Part shown: positions 7,522 to 14,385 of the stretch, piece by piece
How the letters are laid out: each line of letters opens with the position of its first letter
Position numbering within the stretch: position 1 is the first letter of the stretch
Origin: Polynucleobacter paneuropaeus
Lineage (GTDB): Bacteria > Pseudomonadota > Gammaproteobacteria > Burkholderiales > Burkholderiaceae
Direction of reading: 5' to 3'
NCBI RefSeq assembly: GCF_003261235.1
Contig: NZ_CP030085.1
Location: 787,454-851,453 of the forward strand
DNA: 64,000 bases
Program-made: the position numbers and the translations under genes
The notes under the pieces: model-generated
What the model saw: only the letters and a program-made list of their open reading frames with translations
Database searches by the model: none
Told to the model about the DNA's origin: nothing

Positions 7522-8250
7522 ATCAACCAACTTGTAATCGAACGTTTCTATTTAGCCTTCAGGGCAGGGCTAATAGATAAGTTTGGCAAAATTCCCACGG
7601 CTAATAAGCTGACAATTGAATTTAATCTACGTAACTTTCAGTCAAAGCCAATCAGTCGTGAATCGGCAAGAAAATGGATCAATGGCCAATCAATGCCAGA
7701 GACAGCAAGACTGAAGACTTTAATTGGCTGGCTCAATTTAGATGCATCGTTCATTTACTCTACGACCATCACCGAGAAAGAGAGTATTCCTGCAGGGATT
7801 GCTAGTGAGCAAGATAGGGCAAAAGTAGAGGCCTATGGACTAAGAAAAGTAGAAAGTTTGGCACAAGCTGCTTTGAACTTTGTTTCACCCCTGACGGCAG
7901 TATTAAATACAGAGGGCATCATTATTTTGGTTAATAGTGCATGGCGATCTGCTGCCATGCTATATCCAAAATTAAAGGGGGGAAGTCTAGGATGTGAGGG
8001 CGTCAATTATCTTGCTGTGTGTGAGAAAGCAATGGGACCGGGCTCTGAGGAAGCTAACAAAGTGGCTAGATCTATTCGTGAAGTTATTGCAACAAATTCG
8101 AAAACATTTACTTCAAAATATCCTTGCCACACCAATGGAGATAAAAGATGGTTCGAGGTTAAGGTATCTGCCTACAAACACTTGGATGACGTATGTTGTG
8201 TAGTTACACATATGCCGATTACTGAAGCAACTTTTAAGAAGAAAAACTGA
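7522..8250 (+). CDS. HTH-PAS regulator with non-standard or lost start codon
   Basis: The longest ATG-initiated version (7693, 185 residues) begins inside a domain. The same frame is open back to 7510 and encodes a convincing DNA-binding segment: ERFYLAFRAGLIDKFGKIPT, LTIEFNLR, SRESARKWINGQSMPETARL, LIGWLNLD. This is the lambda-repressor-like HTH layout of small Burkholderiales regulators. Residues about 125-235 resemble a PAS domain (LTAVLNTEGIIILVNSAWR, KRWFEVKVSAY). No ATG, GTG or TTG occurs in the added part. AGGGAG (7508-7513) sits 8 bases before an ATC at 7522, the best-placed candidate start. Otherwise the gene has lost its start, or uses ATG 7693 and lacks its HTH. Confidence 0.6.
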   Translation: MNQLVIERFYLAFRAGLIDKFGKIPTANKLTIEFNLRNFQSKPISRESARKWINGQSMPETARLKTLIGWLNLDASFIYSTTITEKESIPAGIASEQDRAKVEAYGLRKVESLAQAALNFVSPLTAVLNTEGIIILVNSAWRSAAMLYPKLKGGSLGCEGVNYLAVCEKAMGPGSEEANKVARSIREVIATNSKTFTSKYPCHTNGDKRWFEVKVSAYKHLDDVCCVVTHMPITEATFKKKN

Positions 8251-8296
8251 TTGGAGAGCTCTGATTGAGGTTTTCTTTAAAAGGAGGCTTAGCCAG

Positions 8297-8488
8297 TTAG
8301 CCCTCTTTGACTATAATCCGGCCAAGAGCGTCTAGATCAGATTCATCAACTTCCAAATGGTCATACTCAATAATGGTCGTGCCTTCTAGTTGTTCAATAT
8401 ATTTCCGTGTCGCATAGTGCGGTGGTATATAAGCATAGTCATCATGCTGGTAGTCATACACTTTGTAACGATAGACGGTTATTTTCAT
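8297..8488 (-). CDS. Hypothetical 63-residue protein
   Basis: A small acidic protein beginning MKITVYRYKVYDYQHDDYAY, with many Tyr and Asp residues, ending in LDALGRIIVKEG. It lies 10 bp downstream of the 57-residue gene at 8499-8672 on the same strand, so the two form an apparent operon. No strong ribosome-binding site precedes the ATG, which fits translational coupling. No family is recognised. Confidence 0.6.
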   Translation of the reverse strand: MKITVYRYKVYDYQHDDYAYIPPHYATRKYIEQLEGTTIIEYDHLEVDESDLDALGRIIVKEG

Positions 8489-8498
8489 ATTCGGCTAT

Positions 8499-8672
8499 TC
8501 AATCATCGCCCCAGTCTGCATAGCTTTCATCCGGGATATGATTCATTTCATTGATTTTGCGCTTTGTTAAATGTTGCCAAATAAGACGTTCTTGAACCAA
8601 TTCATTACTCTGAAGTTCAAAGAACTTTTCGGTCAAGCTATCTTCTTCAATTTGTAAATTTTGGGTACCCAT
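8499..8672 (-). CDS. Small acidic protein of the R-L-I-W-Q-H type (57 residues)
   Basis: The AGGAGG ribosome-binding site lies 5 bases before the ATG. The protein has LQSNELVQERLIWQHLTKRK followed by INEMNHIPDESYADWGDD. A second protein of the same kind is encoded at 26917-27081 (KDRLIWQHQTRKEI, acidic tail). The shared core RLIWQH-x-T-(K/R)-(K/R) and the acidic C-terminus define a small family seen twice here, both times on the minus strand. Function unknown. Confidence 0.7.
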   Translation of the reverse strand: MGTQNLQIEEDSLTEKFFELQSNELVQERLIWQHLTKRKINEMNHIPDESYADWGDD

Positions 8673-8968
8673 GGCATCCTCCTATCAAAGCGGAAAAATG
8701 GTTGCTAATGGATGGATTGATTCACGCTGTATCGAGACGGGACCAAGGCGTGCTCAACAAACCCATCAACATCAACTTATGCTGAACCTAATGAGGGAGT
8801 TTGTCTAACTAATTATGTAGTTTTTTAGTAGGTGAAATCGTATTGCATAGCACCAAATTGCAAGTCAAGACAAGGGATTGCCCACTTTATATTGATATTG
8901 CAAATCTTCTTCCCTAAGCGTAATTACTAGAGTAATCTAAAACCATCATTGAACCTGCAGAGGTTGTC
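8673..8968. other. Intergenic stretch, divergent promoters likely
   Basis: About 300 bp between the start of the minus-strand small-protein pair and the plus-strand gene at 8969. A 36-codon plus-strand ORF (8698-8808) has no ribosome-binding site and I do not call it. No repeat or RNA gene is seen. Confidence 0.5.
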
Positions 8969-9178
8969 ATGAGTGGAAAACATGCAATTTATGTGGTTCT
9001 GAAATCTAAGGACGGGCAGATTGAGAGTAAAGATCATGGCCTGCTGAATTTAATTAATCGCCATCACTGCGATACAACTTTGGTAGCATTTCATAGAGAC
9101 TGGAATACCCATTGCCTGCATCATTTTGGTTATGTATTGGAGATCGTTGATGTAGGTTACGAGTGGTCATATGAGTAA
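8969..9178 (+). CDS. Hypothetical 69-residue protein
   Basis: A small protein starting MSGKHAIYVVLKSKDGQIES, with a His/Cys-containing middle (NLINRHHCDTTLVAFHRDWN, HCLHHFGYVLEIVDVG). The weak purine run GCAGAGG lies about 7 bases before the ATG. The beta-rich beginning and length could suit a small ferredoxin-like fold, but that is a guess. It is followed 34 bp later by the CDGSH gene in the same direction, which could be co-transcribed. Confidence 0.55.
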   Translation: MSGKHAIYVVLKSKDGQIESKDHGLLNLINRHHCDTTLVAFHRDWNTHCLHHFGYVLEIVDVGYEWSYE

Positions 9179-9212
9179 GCACATCTATCATCAAATTGCA
9201 TAGGGAGCTAGC

Positions 9213-9449
9213 ATGGAGATAAAGACAGCTAAAAATACACCTTATCCAGTAGAGGTAGTCAAAGGCCAGACTTACTATTGGTGCAGTTGCGGCTTAAGTA
9301 ATCGTCAGCCTTTTTGTGATAGTTCACATCAGAGAACAGATTTAAGCCCTTTGGAATTTATTGCATCAGAGAGCATTACAGTCTATTTCTGTGGCTGCAA
9401 ACAATCAGCCAATGCACCCCTGTGTGATGGTACTCACACCACACTCTAA
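9213..9449 (+). CDS. Tandem CDGSH iron-sulfur protein
   Basis: A 78-residue protein made almost wholly of two CDGSH (mitoNEET-type) units, each expected to hold a [2Fe-2S] cluster through three Cys and one His. The first reads CSCGLSNRQPFCDSSH (about residues 29-44) and the second CGCKQSANAPLCDGTH (about 60-75). Both keep the C-x-C-x2-S-x3-P-x-C-D-x2-H pattern; the first has DSSH instead of DGSH. GGGAG lies 6-8 bases before the ATG. Bacterial double-CDGSH proteins are thought to act in electron transfer or redox sensing; no partner can be named here. Confidence 0.9.
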   Translation: MEIKTAKNTPYPVEVVKGQTYYWCSCGLSNRQPFCDSSHQRTDLSPLEFIASESITVYFCGCKQSANAPLCDGTHTTL

Positions 9450-9531
9450 GGATTAAAGTGTGTAAAGTCATTGGGGGTTAGGATGATTTTTTCATTCAAG
9501 GATGTTATAAAAACACATCAATAGGAGCAAT

Positions 9532-10326
9532 ATGTGCAGATGGATGGCATACGCAGGAGCTGAGATTTATCTAGAAAATCTGTTATTTCTACAAAAAAAT
9601 TCACTAATTTCACAAAGTCTTAAGGCAACAAAATCTAGCTTTGTCACTAATGGCGATGGATTTGGCGTAGCCTGGTACGGCGATAGAAAATCACCTGGTT
9701 TATTTAAAGATATTCTGCCAGCTTGGAATGACGAAAACCTCAAAGAGTTAAGTCGACATATTAAAAGTAATTTATTTTTTGCTCATGTTCGTGCATCTAC
9801 AGGTACAAGTGTTTCCCGTATGAATTGTCATCCGTACGCATTTGAGAATTGGATTTTTATGCACAATGGACATATTGGAGACTGGCACATACATCGTAGG
9901 GAGATTGAATCGCATATCTCTCAAGAATTTTATGCCCATAGATATGGTACAACGGACAGTGAGGCGCTATTTTTATTGGCACTAACTATGGGCTTAATGA
10001 ATGATCCCATCAAAGGCATGAGCCTTGCTATAGAAAAAGTGCAAAAAATATTAGAGCATCACAAGTCCTCTGATCCATTAAGACTCTCAGCAGCCTTAAG
10101 TGATGGAAAGTCTATCTGGGGGTTTCGCTATTCAACAGACCACAATTCGCCTAGTCTTTTTTATGGAACCCCAGACACCCACGAAGTTCATTTAAAAGAT
10201 GGCACAGTAAGTACAATTGCATCCGAACCATTTGATGATGATTTAGACCATTGGATCGAAGTGAAAGAATCAAGTTATATAACCTGGATAGACGGTAAAG
10301 TTTCGGTTAGTAAGTTAAGCATTTAA
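9532..10326 (+). CDS. Class II glutamine amidotransferase (YafJ-like)
   Basis: A 264-residue protein beginning MCRWMAYAG. Removal of Met would expose Cys2 as the N-terminal nucleophile of an Ntn hydrolase. Other family marks are NGDGFGVAWYG (about 43-53), FAHVRASTGT (84-93), MNCHPYAFENWIFMHNG (97-113) and TDSEALFLLAL (143-153). This is the stand-alone GATase II type (YafJ/EgtC relatives), which hydrolyses the amide of Gln or a gamma-glutamyl compound; the substrate is unknown. The gene has GGAGC 5-6 bases before the ATG and is followed after 43 bp by copy 1 of the tRNA-derived repeat. Confidence 0.88.
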   Translation: MCRWMAYAGAEIYLENLLFLQKNSLISQSLKATKSSFVTNGDGFGVAWYGDRKSPGLFKDILPAWNDENLKELSRHIKSNLFFAHVRASTGTSVSRMNCHPYAFENWIFMHNGHIGDWHIHRREIESHISQEFYAHRYGTTDSEALFLLALTMGLMNDPIKGMSLAIEKVQKILEHHKSSDPLRLSAALSDGKSIWGFRYSTDHNSPSLFYGTPDTHEVHLKDGTVSTIASEPFDDDLDHWIEVKESSYITWIDGKVSVSKLSI

Positions 10327-10369
10327 AATGGCATTGAAGTTGTCAGATCAGGAGGTATCAGCATTCTTA

Positions 10370-10584
10370 TTTGTCGGTTTACCCGACAAATTTTCACGCT
10401 AATCCATCCGACTGCCTGCCAATGCCAAGTCAGATCCAATGATTTCCACCCGACGCCAAGGTTCTCGGTGCCTACTGGACACTAAATCTAAACACCTTAA
10501 AGTCATTGTTTAACTAGTTGTTTTAGCTCATTTTTAAAGCTTCTAAGGCGTAGGTCGCACGTTCGAATCGTGCTGGGTAGGCCA
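10370..10584 (+). repeat. tRNA-Arg-derived dispersed repeat, copy 1
   Basis: A repeat of about 215 bp found four times in the window in the same direction. It opens with a perfect hairpin (TTTGTCGG, loop, CCGACAAA; 10370-10390). It then has CTGCCTGCCAATGCCA and a second stem around CCTACTGGACA, followed by TAGCTCATTTTTAAAGC. It ends in what reads as the 3' half of a tRNA-Arg(UCU): CTTCTAA anticodon loop, T-arm GCACG-TTCGAAT-CGTGC, acceptor strand and CCA. The D-arm and 5' acceptor are missing, so it is not a working tRNA. The tRNA 3' half is the usual attachment core of tyrosine integrases. The first hairpin could also end transcription of the gene at 9532. Confidence 0.8.
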
Positions 10585-10916
10585 AAAATCATAGGGGTTC
10601 ATATAAATCTAAGCTTATCTATTGGCTCGATTGTGGCTGATCATGACTGAGCTTGGCCGGCGCTGGGAAGACCTTGAGAGGGCGTAGGTTGATCCTGGCT
10701 AACTATTGGCGACTCAGAAAACTTCTGACCCTGGCGATTTAGTGTCGGTTTGACCCGACTCGGAAGTGTCCGGTTACGAGATGGTTCGGGTGGCTCTTAT
10801 GGGGTGGCTTGCGGACGCTCAGGCTGGGTGATTGGCAGTATTTGGGTGGCGGAGAACGGCCAGAAGCAGCCCTTCCCCAACCCCTAACAGCCCCAGTAAG
10901 ACTGCGGGGGCCTCGG
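10585..10916. other. Non-coding stretch with a GC-rich block
   Basis: Between repeat copy 1 and the nitrile hydratase promoter. The part at about 10740-10915 is clearly richer in G and C than its surroundings, with runs such as GGCGGAGAACGGCCAG, and is unlike local sequence. A long minus-strand frame covers it, but its proline/arginine-rich translation looks like an artefact of the base composition. It may be a remnant of a transferred element. No RNA family is recognised. Confidence 0.4.
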
Positions 10917-10972
10917 TTTTGATGAAATATCACGTAAAGCATTTGACCTGTACCAAATTGATAGGCATTCTG
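10917..10972 (+). promoter_or_regulatory. Candidate promoter of the nitrile hydratase operon (TTGACC-N17-CATTCT)
   Basis: A -35-like TTGACC (10943-10948) and a CATTCT (10966-10971) are separated by 17 bp. The same arrangement, with matching flanks (TTTTGATG some 25 bases upstream, CAT directly before TTGACC), recurs at 15905-15960 ahead of the secretin locus. The -10 match is poor, so either a different sigma factor or an activator site is possible. It lies about 90 bp before the first start codon. Confidence 0.45.
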
Positions 10973-10975
10973 CCT

Positions 10976-11042
10976 ACAACAGACCTTTGAGCTGACTTGG
11001 CCTTTTGCTAAGACTACCGCCTTAGATTTCGGATATAGTAAA
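10976..11042 (+). repeat. Upstream element copy B
   Basis: The best-matching partner of 4492-4557, ending 17 bp before the start of the nitrile hydratase operon. Shared blocks include GAGCTGA, TTGGC and TAGATTTCG. A GGGGGCGA ribosome-binding site follows it directly. Its position in the presumed 5' untranslated region suggests a regulatory or RNA-level role. Confidence 0.5.
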
Positions 11043-11058
11043 ACTTTGGGGGCGAAAT

Positions 11059-11382
11059 ATGAATGTTGAAGAATTAGGCTTAGATCTAGCCAAAGCTTCA
11101 AGCCCTGCTTTTTTGGTCAATGATTTAGTCAAAATCAAAAATAAAACTCCGGTTGGACATTACCGTACACCATTTTATGTACGTGGAAAAACGGGTCGTA
11201 TTGAGCGTGTTTTAGATGAGTTCATCAATCCAGAAGAAGAAGCCTACGGCAAGAATGTAGGTAGCAAAGTTTGGCTTTATCGAGTTTCTTTTGCTCAACA
11301 AGAACTATGGCCAGAATATCAAGGTGCTTCGATAGATCAACTCCAGATTGAGATTTCTGAACATTGGCTTGAACCTGCTTAA
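11059..11382 (+). CDS. Nitrile hydratase/thiocyanate hydrolase, beta C-terminal-type subunit
   Basis: A 107-residue protein matching the SH3-like C-terminal half of nitrile hydratase beta: FLVNDLVKIKN, PVGHYRTPFYVRGKTGRIERV, a YGKN segment, VWLYRVSFAQQELW and ISEHWLEPA. In thiocyanate hydrolase and a few nitrile hydratases the beta chain is split in two genes, and this is the C-terminal one. It is followed 11 bp later by the metal-binding subunit and then by the N-terminal beta half at 12077. Arg residues of the HYRTP-x-YVRGK segment are the ones that hold the oxidised cysteines of the metal site in the family. Confidence 0.88.
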   Translation: MNVEELGLDLAKASSPAFLVNDLVKIKNKTPVGHYRTPFYVRGKTGRIERVLDEFINPEEEAYGKNVGSKVWLYRVSFAQQELWPEYQGASIDQLQIEISEHWLEPA

Positions 11383-11393
11383 GCGGAGAAAAT

Positions 11394-12080
11394 ATGACTG
11401 TTCCAGATCATCACGACCATGACCATAAGCACGATCACGATCATGACCACACCCATCCAGGTGTCACAAAAGACGAAGAGCCCTATGGCTACTATGCGAC
11501 TCTTGAGCTAGCAGTACGTGAACTATTAATTGAAGCGCGGTTGATTACTGCTGATGAGCATCGTCGTCAGATTGAAATCTTAGATTCACGCTCTCCTGTA
11601 CTTGGGGCCAAAATAGTCGCTCGTGCATGGACAGACCCCGAGTTTAAAAAACGCTTATTAGCGGATGGTTCTGCTGCATGTGAAGAACTGGGGATCACCA
11701 TGTATGACGGCGCCCATCTCATTGTTCATGAAAATACTCCTCAAGTTCACAACATGGTGGTTTGTACGCTCTGTTCATGCTATCCACGTCCCGTGCTGGG
11801 CTTGCCACCAGACTGGTATAAGAACAAACAGTATCGAGCTCGAGCAGTCAAAGAGCCGCGTGCGGTCTTAAAAGAATTTGGCACTACCATCCCAGATCAA
11901 GTGAGTATCCATGTACACGATTCAAATGCAAACATGCGCTACTTAATTCTGCCTTTACGTCCAGCTGGAACTGAGCATTTGACTGAAGAAGAGTTAGCTA
12001 GTCTGGTAACCCGGGATGCGATGATTGGGGTTACTATTGTCAAATCATCATTAGTACAGACGAATAGGGGTCAAGCATGA
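11394..12080 (+). CDS. Cobalt-type nitrile hydratase alpha / thiocyanate hydrolase gamma subunit
   Basis: A 228-residue catalytic subunit. The metal claw VCTLCSC (about residues 122-128) carries Thr at the third position, the mark of Co(III) enzymes rather than Fe (VCSLCSC). It is followed by YPRPVLGLPPDWYK, YRARAVKEPRAVLKEFG and VTRDAMIGV. The N-terminus carries a His/Asp repeat (HDHDHKHDHDHDHTH), as in the thiocyanate hydrolase gamma chain, probably for metal capture. The residue after YP is Arg, as I recall for thiocyanate hydrolase, whereas nitrile hydratases usually have Trp. The ENTP-x-VHN lead-in is more nitrile hydratase-like, so the substrate (nitrile or thiocyanate) is open. It overlaps the next gene by 4 bp. 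Confidence 0.9.
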   Translation: MTVPDHHDHDHKHDHDHDHTHPGVTKDEEPYGYYATLELAVRELLIEARLITADEHRRQIEILDSRSPVLGAKIVARAWTDPEFKKRLLADGSAACEELGITMYDGAHLIVHENTPQVHNMVVCTLCSCYPRPVLGLPPDWYKNKQYRARAVKEPRAVLKEFGTTIPDQVSIHVHDSNANMRYLILPLRPAGTEHLTEEELASLVTRDAMIGVTIVKSSLVQTNRGQA

Positions 12081-12397
12081 GTTCAACAAAAGGCCTGATT
12101 TCACACTTACCAAATGATATCGGCGGGAAAGATGCTGACGCCATCAACATGGAAGAGCATCCGATGCTTCCTTGGGAAAAACGCTGTCATGCACTTTTGG
12201 ACGTACTTGCTACCCATCAAATTGTTAACACTGAAGAAAAGCGTCGCGGCGTTGAGAATCTGGGATCTGAAATCATCGGTAATCTTACGTATTACGAGCG
12301 CTGGATTGTTTCAGCAGTCAATATATTATTTGAAAAGCGTATTTTGACCCCCGATCAAATTGCTAATAAAACTAAAGAGATTTCAGAGCGGAAGTAA
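12077..12397 (+). CDS. Nitrile hydratase/thiocyanate hydrolase, beta N-terminal-type subunit
   Basis: A 106-residue protein resembling the N-terminal half of nitrile hydratase beta and the activator-like family: GGKDADAINMEEHPMLPWEK, RCHALLDVLATHQIVNTEEK, LTYYERWIVSAVNILFEKRI, LTPDQIANK. The ATGA overlap with the catalytic subunit shows tight coupling. Together the three genes give a complete split-beta enzyme. No separate cobalt chaperone or transporter is visible, unless this small chain doubles as the maturation factor, as related small proteins do for some nitrile hydratases. Confidence 0.85.
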   Translation: MSSTKGLISHLPNDIGGKDADAINMEEHPMLPWEKRCHALLDVLATHQIVNTEEKRRGVENLGSEIIGNLTYYERWIVSAVNILFEKRILTPDQIANKTKEISERK

Positions 12398-12418
12398 TGC
12401 AAATGAGAATGCTTATGC

Positions 12419-13384
12419 TTATTTAGGTGGAATATTCCATCTTTTGCGTAGCTCCTCTAATGGCTCGCGAGCATAATCAAAATAATTGATCCCAAGAACT
12501 AAATCAATATTGACCTCTTTACCTCTTTTTAGGGCGGTAGAAATGCGCTCGAGTCCATTAATTACTTCCATGTCATGTCCTAAGTGAGGAGCTCCAGCAA
12601 CAATCGTTTTCAGTAAGCCACCTTGGAAAATACTAAGTACTCCCAAGAAATTCATTACTGCACTTTGTGATTCTGTAGCCATGGTGCTAAAAGCAGCTAC
12701 TTCTATTTCTCCAATACCATCAGAATCATAATCTGCTAGAACATGAATCCAATCATGATGCGCTACCGCTTCATTGATACCACCAAGTACGCCAGGAAAA
12801 GTAAAGTTCCTTTTTTTGTAAAAATCCCAAAGACCTCTGCCTAAGCTACCAGCAGGGTATTGCTGCAGATTTTCATAGCGCGTGGCTATCTCATCTGATA
12901 CTTCGAGAGTCATCATGGTTGCGCTCAGACCATACTTTTGATCTAGATCAGCAAAGTTAGGTGAGGTAAGATCTTTATCGTAAAAATAATTTGAGCGGTA
13001 GAAGTCTTGCTGGGCTTGAATGGTTAATTTCTTAGAAAGGTCTCGAACTAATGCTAGACCATTATTTTCAATGCCTAGTTTTTGAGCCCACAAATTAATA
13101 GCATTAGAAATTTCTGGTGAGATCGATGAACATAATAATTCAGTTGCGAGCATTAAATCGAGGACTTCATTGCGCTTTTGAGGTTCTGGCATTGCTAAAG
13201 AAAATTCCTCAATACTGAGGGGCTCCAGTGTATGGAAATCACAGTCATAGGACATGAGCTTATGAAAGATAGTCTTTAGGAATCGTGGTTGTATCTCATC
13301 GAACCAACCATTTTGGCGGCAGGTACTGACAACAGCTTGCGCCATCAGTGGCGCATCAGCAGGGGTTGTGTGCTTGAAGAACAT
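12419..13384 (-). CDS. Coq4-like protein with extra N-terminal domain
   Basis: A 321-residue protein. The C-terminal part (about 170-320) carries the Coq4 signature H-D-x2-H-x11-E as HHDWIHVLADYDSDGIGE (His210, Asp211, His214, Glu226), preceded by YPAGSLGRGLWDFYKKR as in Coq4. Coq4 proteins take part in ubiquinone ring modification and bind a metal at this motif. The N-terminal 150 residues are helical with no family I can name; they could be TerB-like. It is convergent to the nitrile hydratase operon, 21 bp apart. A role in quinone chemistry is inferred from the motif only. Confidence 0.7.
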   Translation of the reverse strand: MFFKHTTPADAPLMAQAVVSTCRQNGWFDEIQPRFLKTIFHKLMSYDCDFHTLEPLSIEEFSLAMPEPQKRNEVLDLMLATELLCSSISPEISNAINLWAQKLGIENNGLALVRDLSKKLTIQAQQDFYRSNYFYDKDLTSPNFADLDQKYGLSATMMTLEVSDEIATRYENLQQYPAGSLGRGLWDFYKKRNFTFPGVLGGINEAVAHHDWIHVLADYDSDGIGEIEVAAFSTMATESQSAVMNFLGVLSIFQGGLLKTIVAGAPHLGHDMEVINGLERISTALKRGKEVNIDLVLGINYFDYAREPLEELRKRWNIPPK

Positions 13385-13762
13385 ATTTTCTATTTAACTT
13401 TGCTTGGTAAGTGAATAGGGTTTATCAAGATTTGCTTGCATCTCATGCGCTTATTCCCAAAGTATCAATAGATAAGTGCCAGAAAGTAAAGTGCATTATT
13501 GGAGGCATTCTAATTACTTTTATTTCTGGCACGGCTATTGCCCATCTATCAAGTGCCACTTCACTAGTGGCATACCCTCGGTATCGCAATTCTATCCATT
13601 CTAATTAGACTTATTTTTAATATAAGTAACTTAATAGTCTTATTTAGATCAAAAGGGGGTTAGAGTTTATTCAGCAGACCTGCGAGTGACCTTAGTCCTT
13701 TTCAAAGCAGACCCCCATTAGTTTTAAATACCCCTTTAATGCATAACGAAAGAGAGTTCAAA
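13385..13762. other. Intergenic stretch
   Basis: The region between the Coq4-like gene and the small barrel protein. A GTG-started 65-residue frame (13411-13608) has one hydrophobic stretch but no ribosome-binding site and is not called. The second half carries upstream element copy D and the probable promoter of the gene at 13763. Confidence 0.5.
13671..13720 (+). repeat. Upstream element copy D (weak)
   Basis: Aligns with 10979-11026 through CAGACCT, GAG, TGAC, TCCTTTT and the closing TTAG, with small gaps. It lies about 40 bp before the ATG at 13763. It is less similar than copies A and B are to each other. Confidence 0.35.
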
Positions 13763-14059
13763 ATGGCTTATGGAATTATTCACTTTTATCCAAATGGGAC
13801 TAAATCTCAATATGATGCTGAAATCGCGGTAGTTCATCCTCATGGTGGGGCAGGCCTTCCAGTAGGCCAGCTATACCATGCAGCTGGACCTTCCCCTGGT
13901 GGCTGGTCAGTAGTTGCTATTCATGACTCTAAAGAAACTTGGCAGAAATTTTTAGATGGTGTTTTATTACCCACAATCCAATCTCAAATTAAAGATGGGT
14001 TTAAATCTGAACCTCAGGCAACCTATTTCGAGGTTGACCACTTACAAGAATCCCAATAA
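13763..14059 (+). CDS. Small protein, possibly dimeric alpha-beta barrel fold
   Basis: A 98-residue protein starting MAYGIIHFYPNGTKSQYDAE. I chose this ATG over the one at 13739 because AGAGAG sits 6 bases before it. The beta-strand start, the segment LYHAAGPSPGGWSVVAIHDSKETWQKFLDG and the closing FEVDHL resemble short stand-alone proteins of the antibiotic-biosynthesis-monooxygenase-like (ABM) fold. No catalytic residue can be named. It is monocistronic and followed by a strong terminator. Confidence 0.6.
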   Translation: MAYGIIHFYPNGTKSQYDAEIAVVHPHGGAGLPVGQLYHAAGPSPGGWSVVAIHDSKETWQKFLDGVLLPTIQSQIKDGFKSEPQATYFEVDHLQESQ

Positions 14060-14385
14060 CTCATTTTTACATTACCTAGAGCTCCAAAAACATTTGGATG
14101 CCTGCAATAAGACCTGCTTCGGCAGGTTTTTTATTGCCTGGTCAATTACTGCTTTGGGTCGAGTTGAGCCTACGGGGTTTGATTGGCGTTAAGGGCTGCT
14201 AACCATTGCATAGCGGCCCGATGCAAATTCAAGTAAACAGGCTCGGAGCGGCCACTAAGAGACAAACTGGATAGCTCAAGATGCGCAATGCTATAGAATC
14301 ATTTTAGTTTTAATGTGCTAAAGCTACATCACCAATCAATGATATTAAAACTACTACTTGTTTTGCTAACTAAGGATGTTTATCT
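14060..14385. other. Intergenic stretch with terminator
   Basis: After the terminator at 14112-14132 there are about 250 bp with no ORF, repeat or RNA that I can support. The last 100 bp are AT-rich and likely hold the promoter of the DsbA-like gene. Confidence 0.5.
14112..14132 (+). terminator. Rho-independent terminator
   Basis: Stem ACCTGC / GCAGGT with a TTCG loop, followed by a T run. It lies about 50 bp after the small barrel-protein gene. Confidence 0.9.

Noticed and set aside
10530..10584. Full tRNA-Arg gene in repeat copy 1
   Set aside because: The D-arm, 5' anticodon stem and 5' acceptor strand are missing, so only the 3' half resembles a tRNA; the same holds for copies 2-4.
10739..11101. 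Minus-strand 120-residue frame over the GC-rich block and nitrile hydratase start
   Set aside because: It overlaps a real gene start and promoter, and the Pro/Arg/Ser-rich translation looks like a base-composition artefact.
13411..13608. 65-residue frame with one hydrophobic stretch
   Set aside because: GTG start with no ribosome-binding site and no recognisable signal or family; probably chance.
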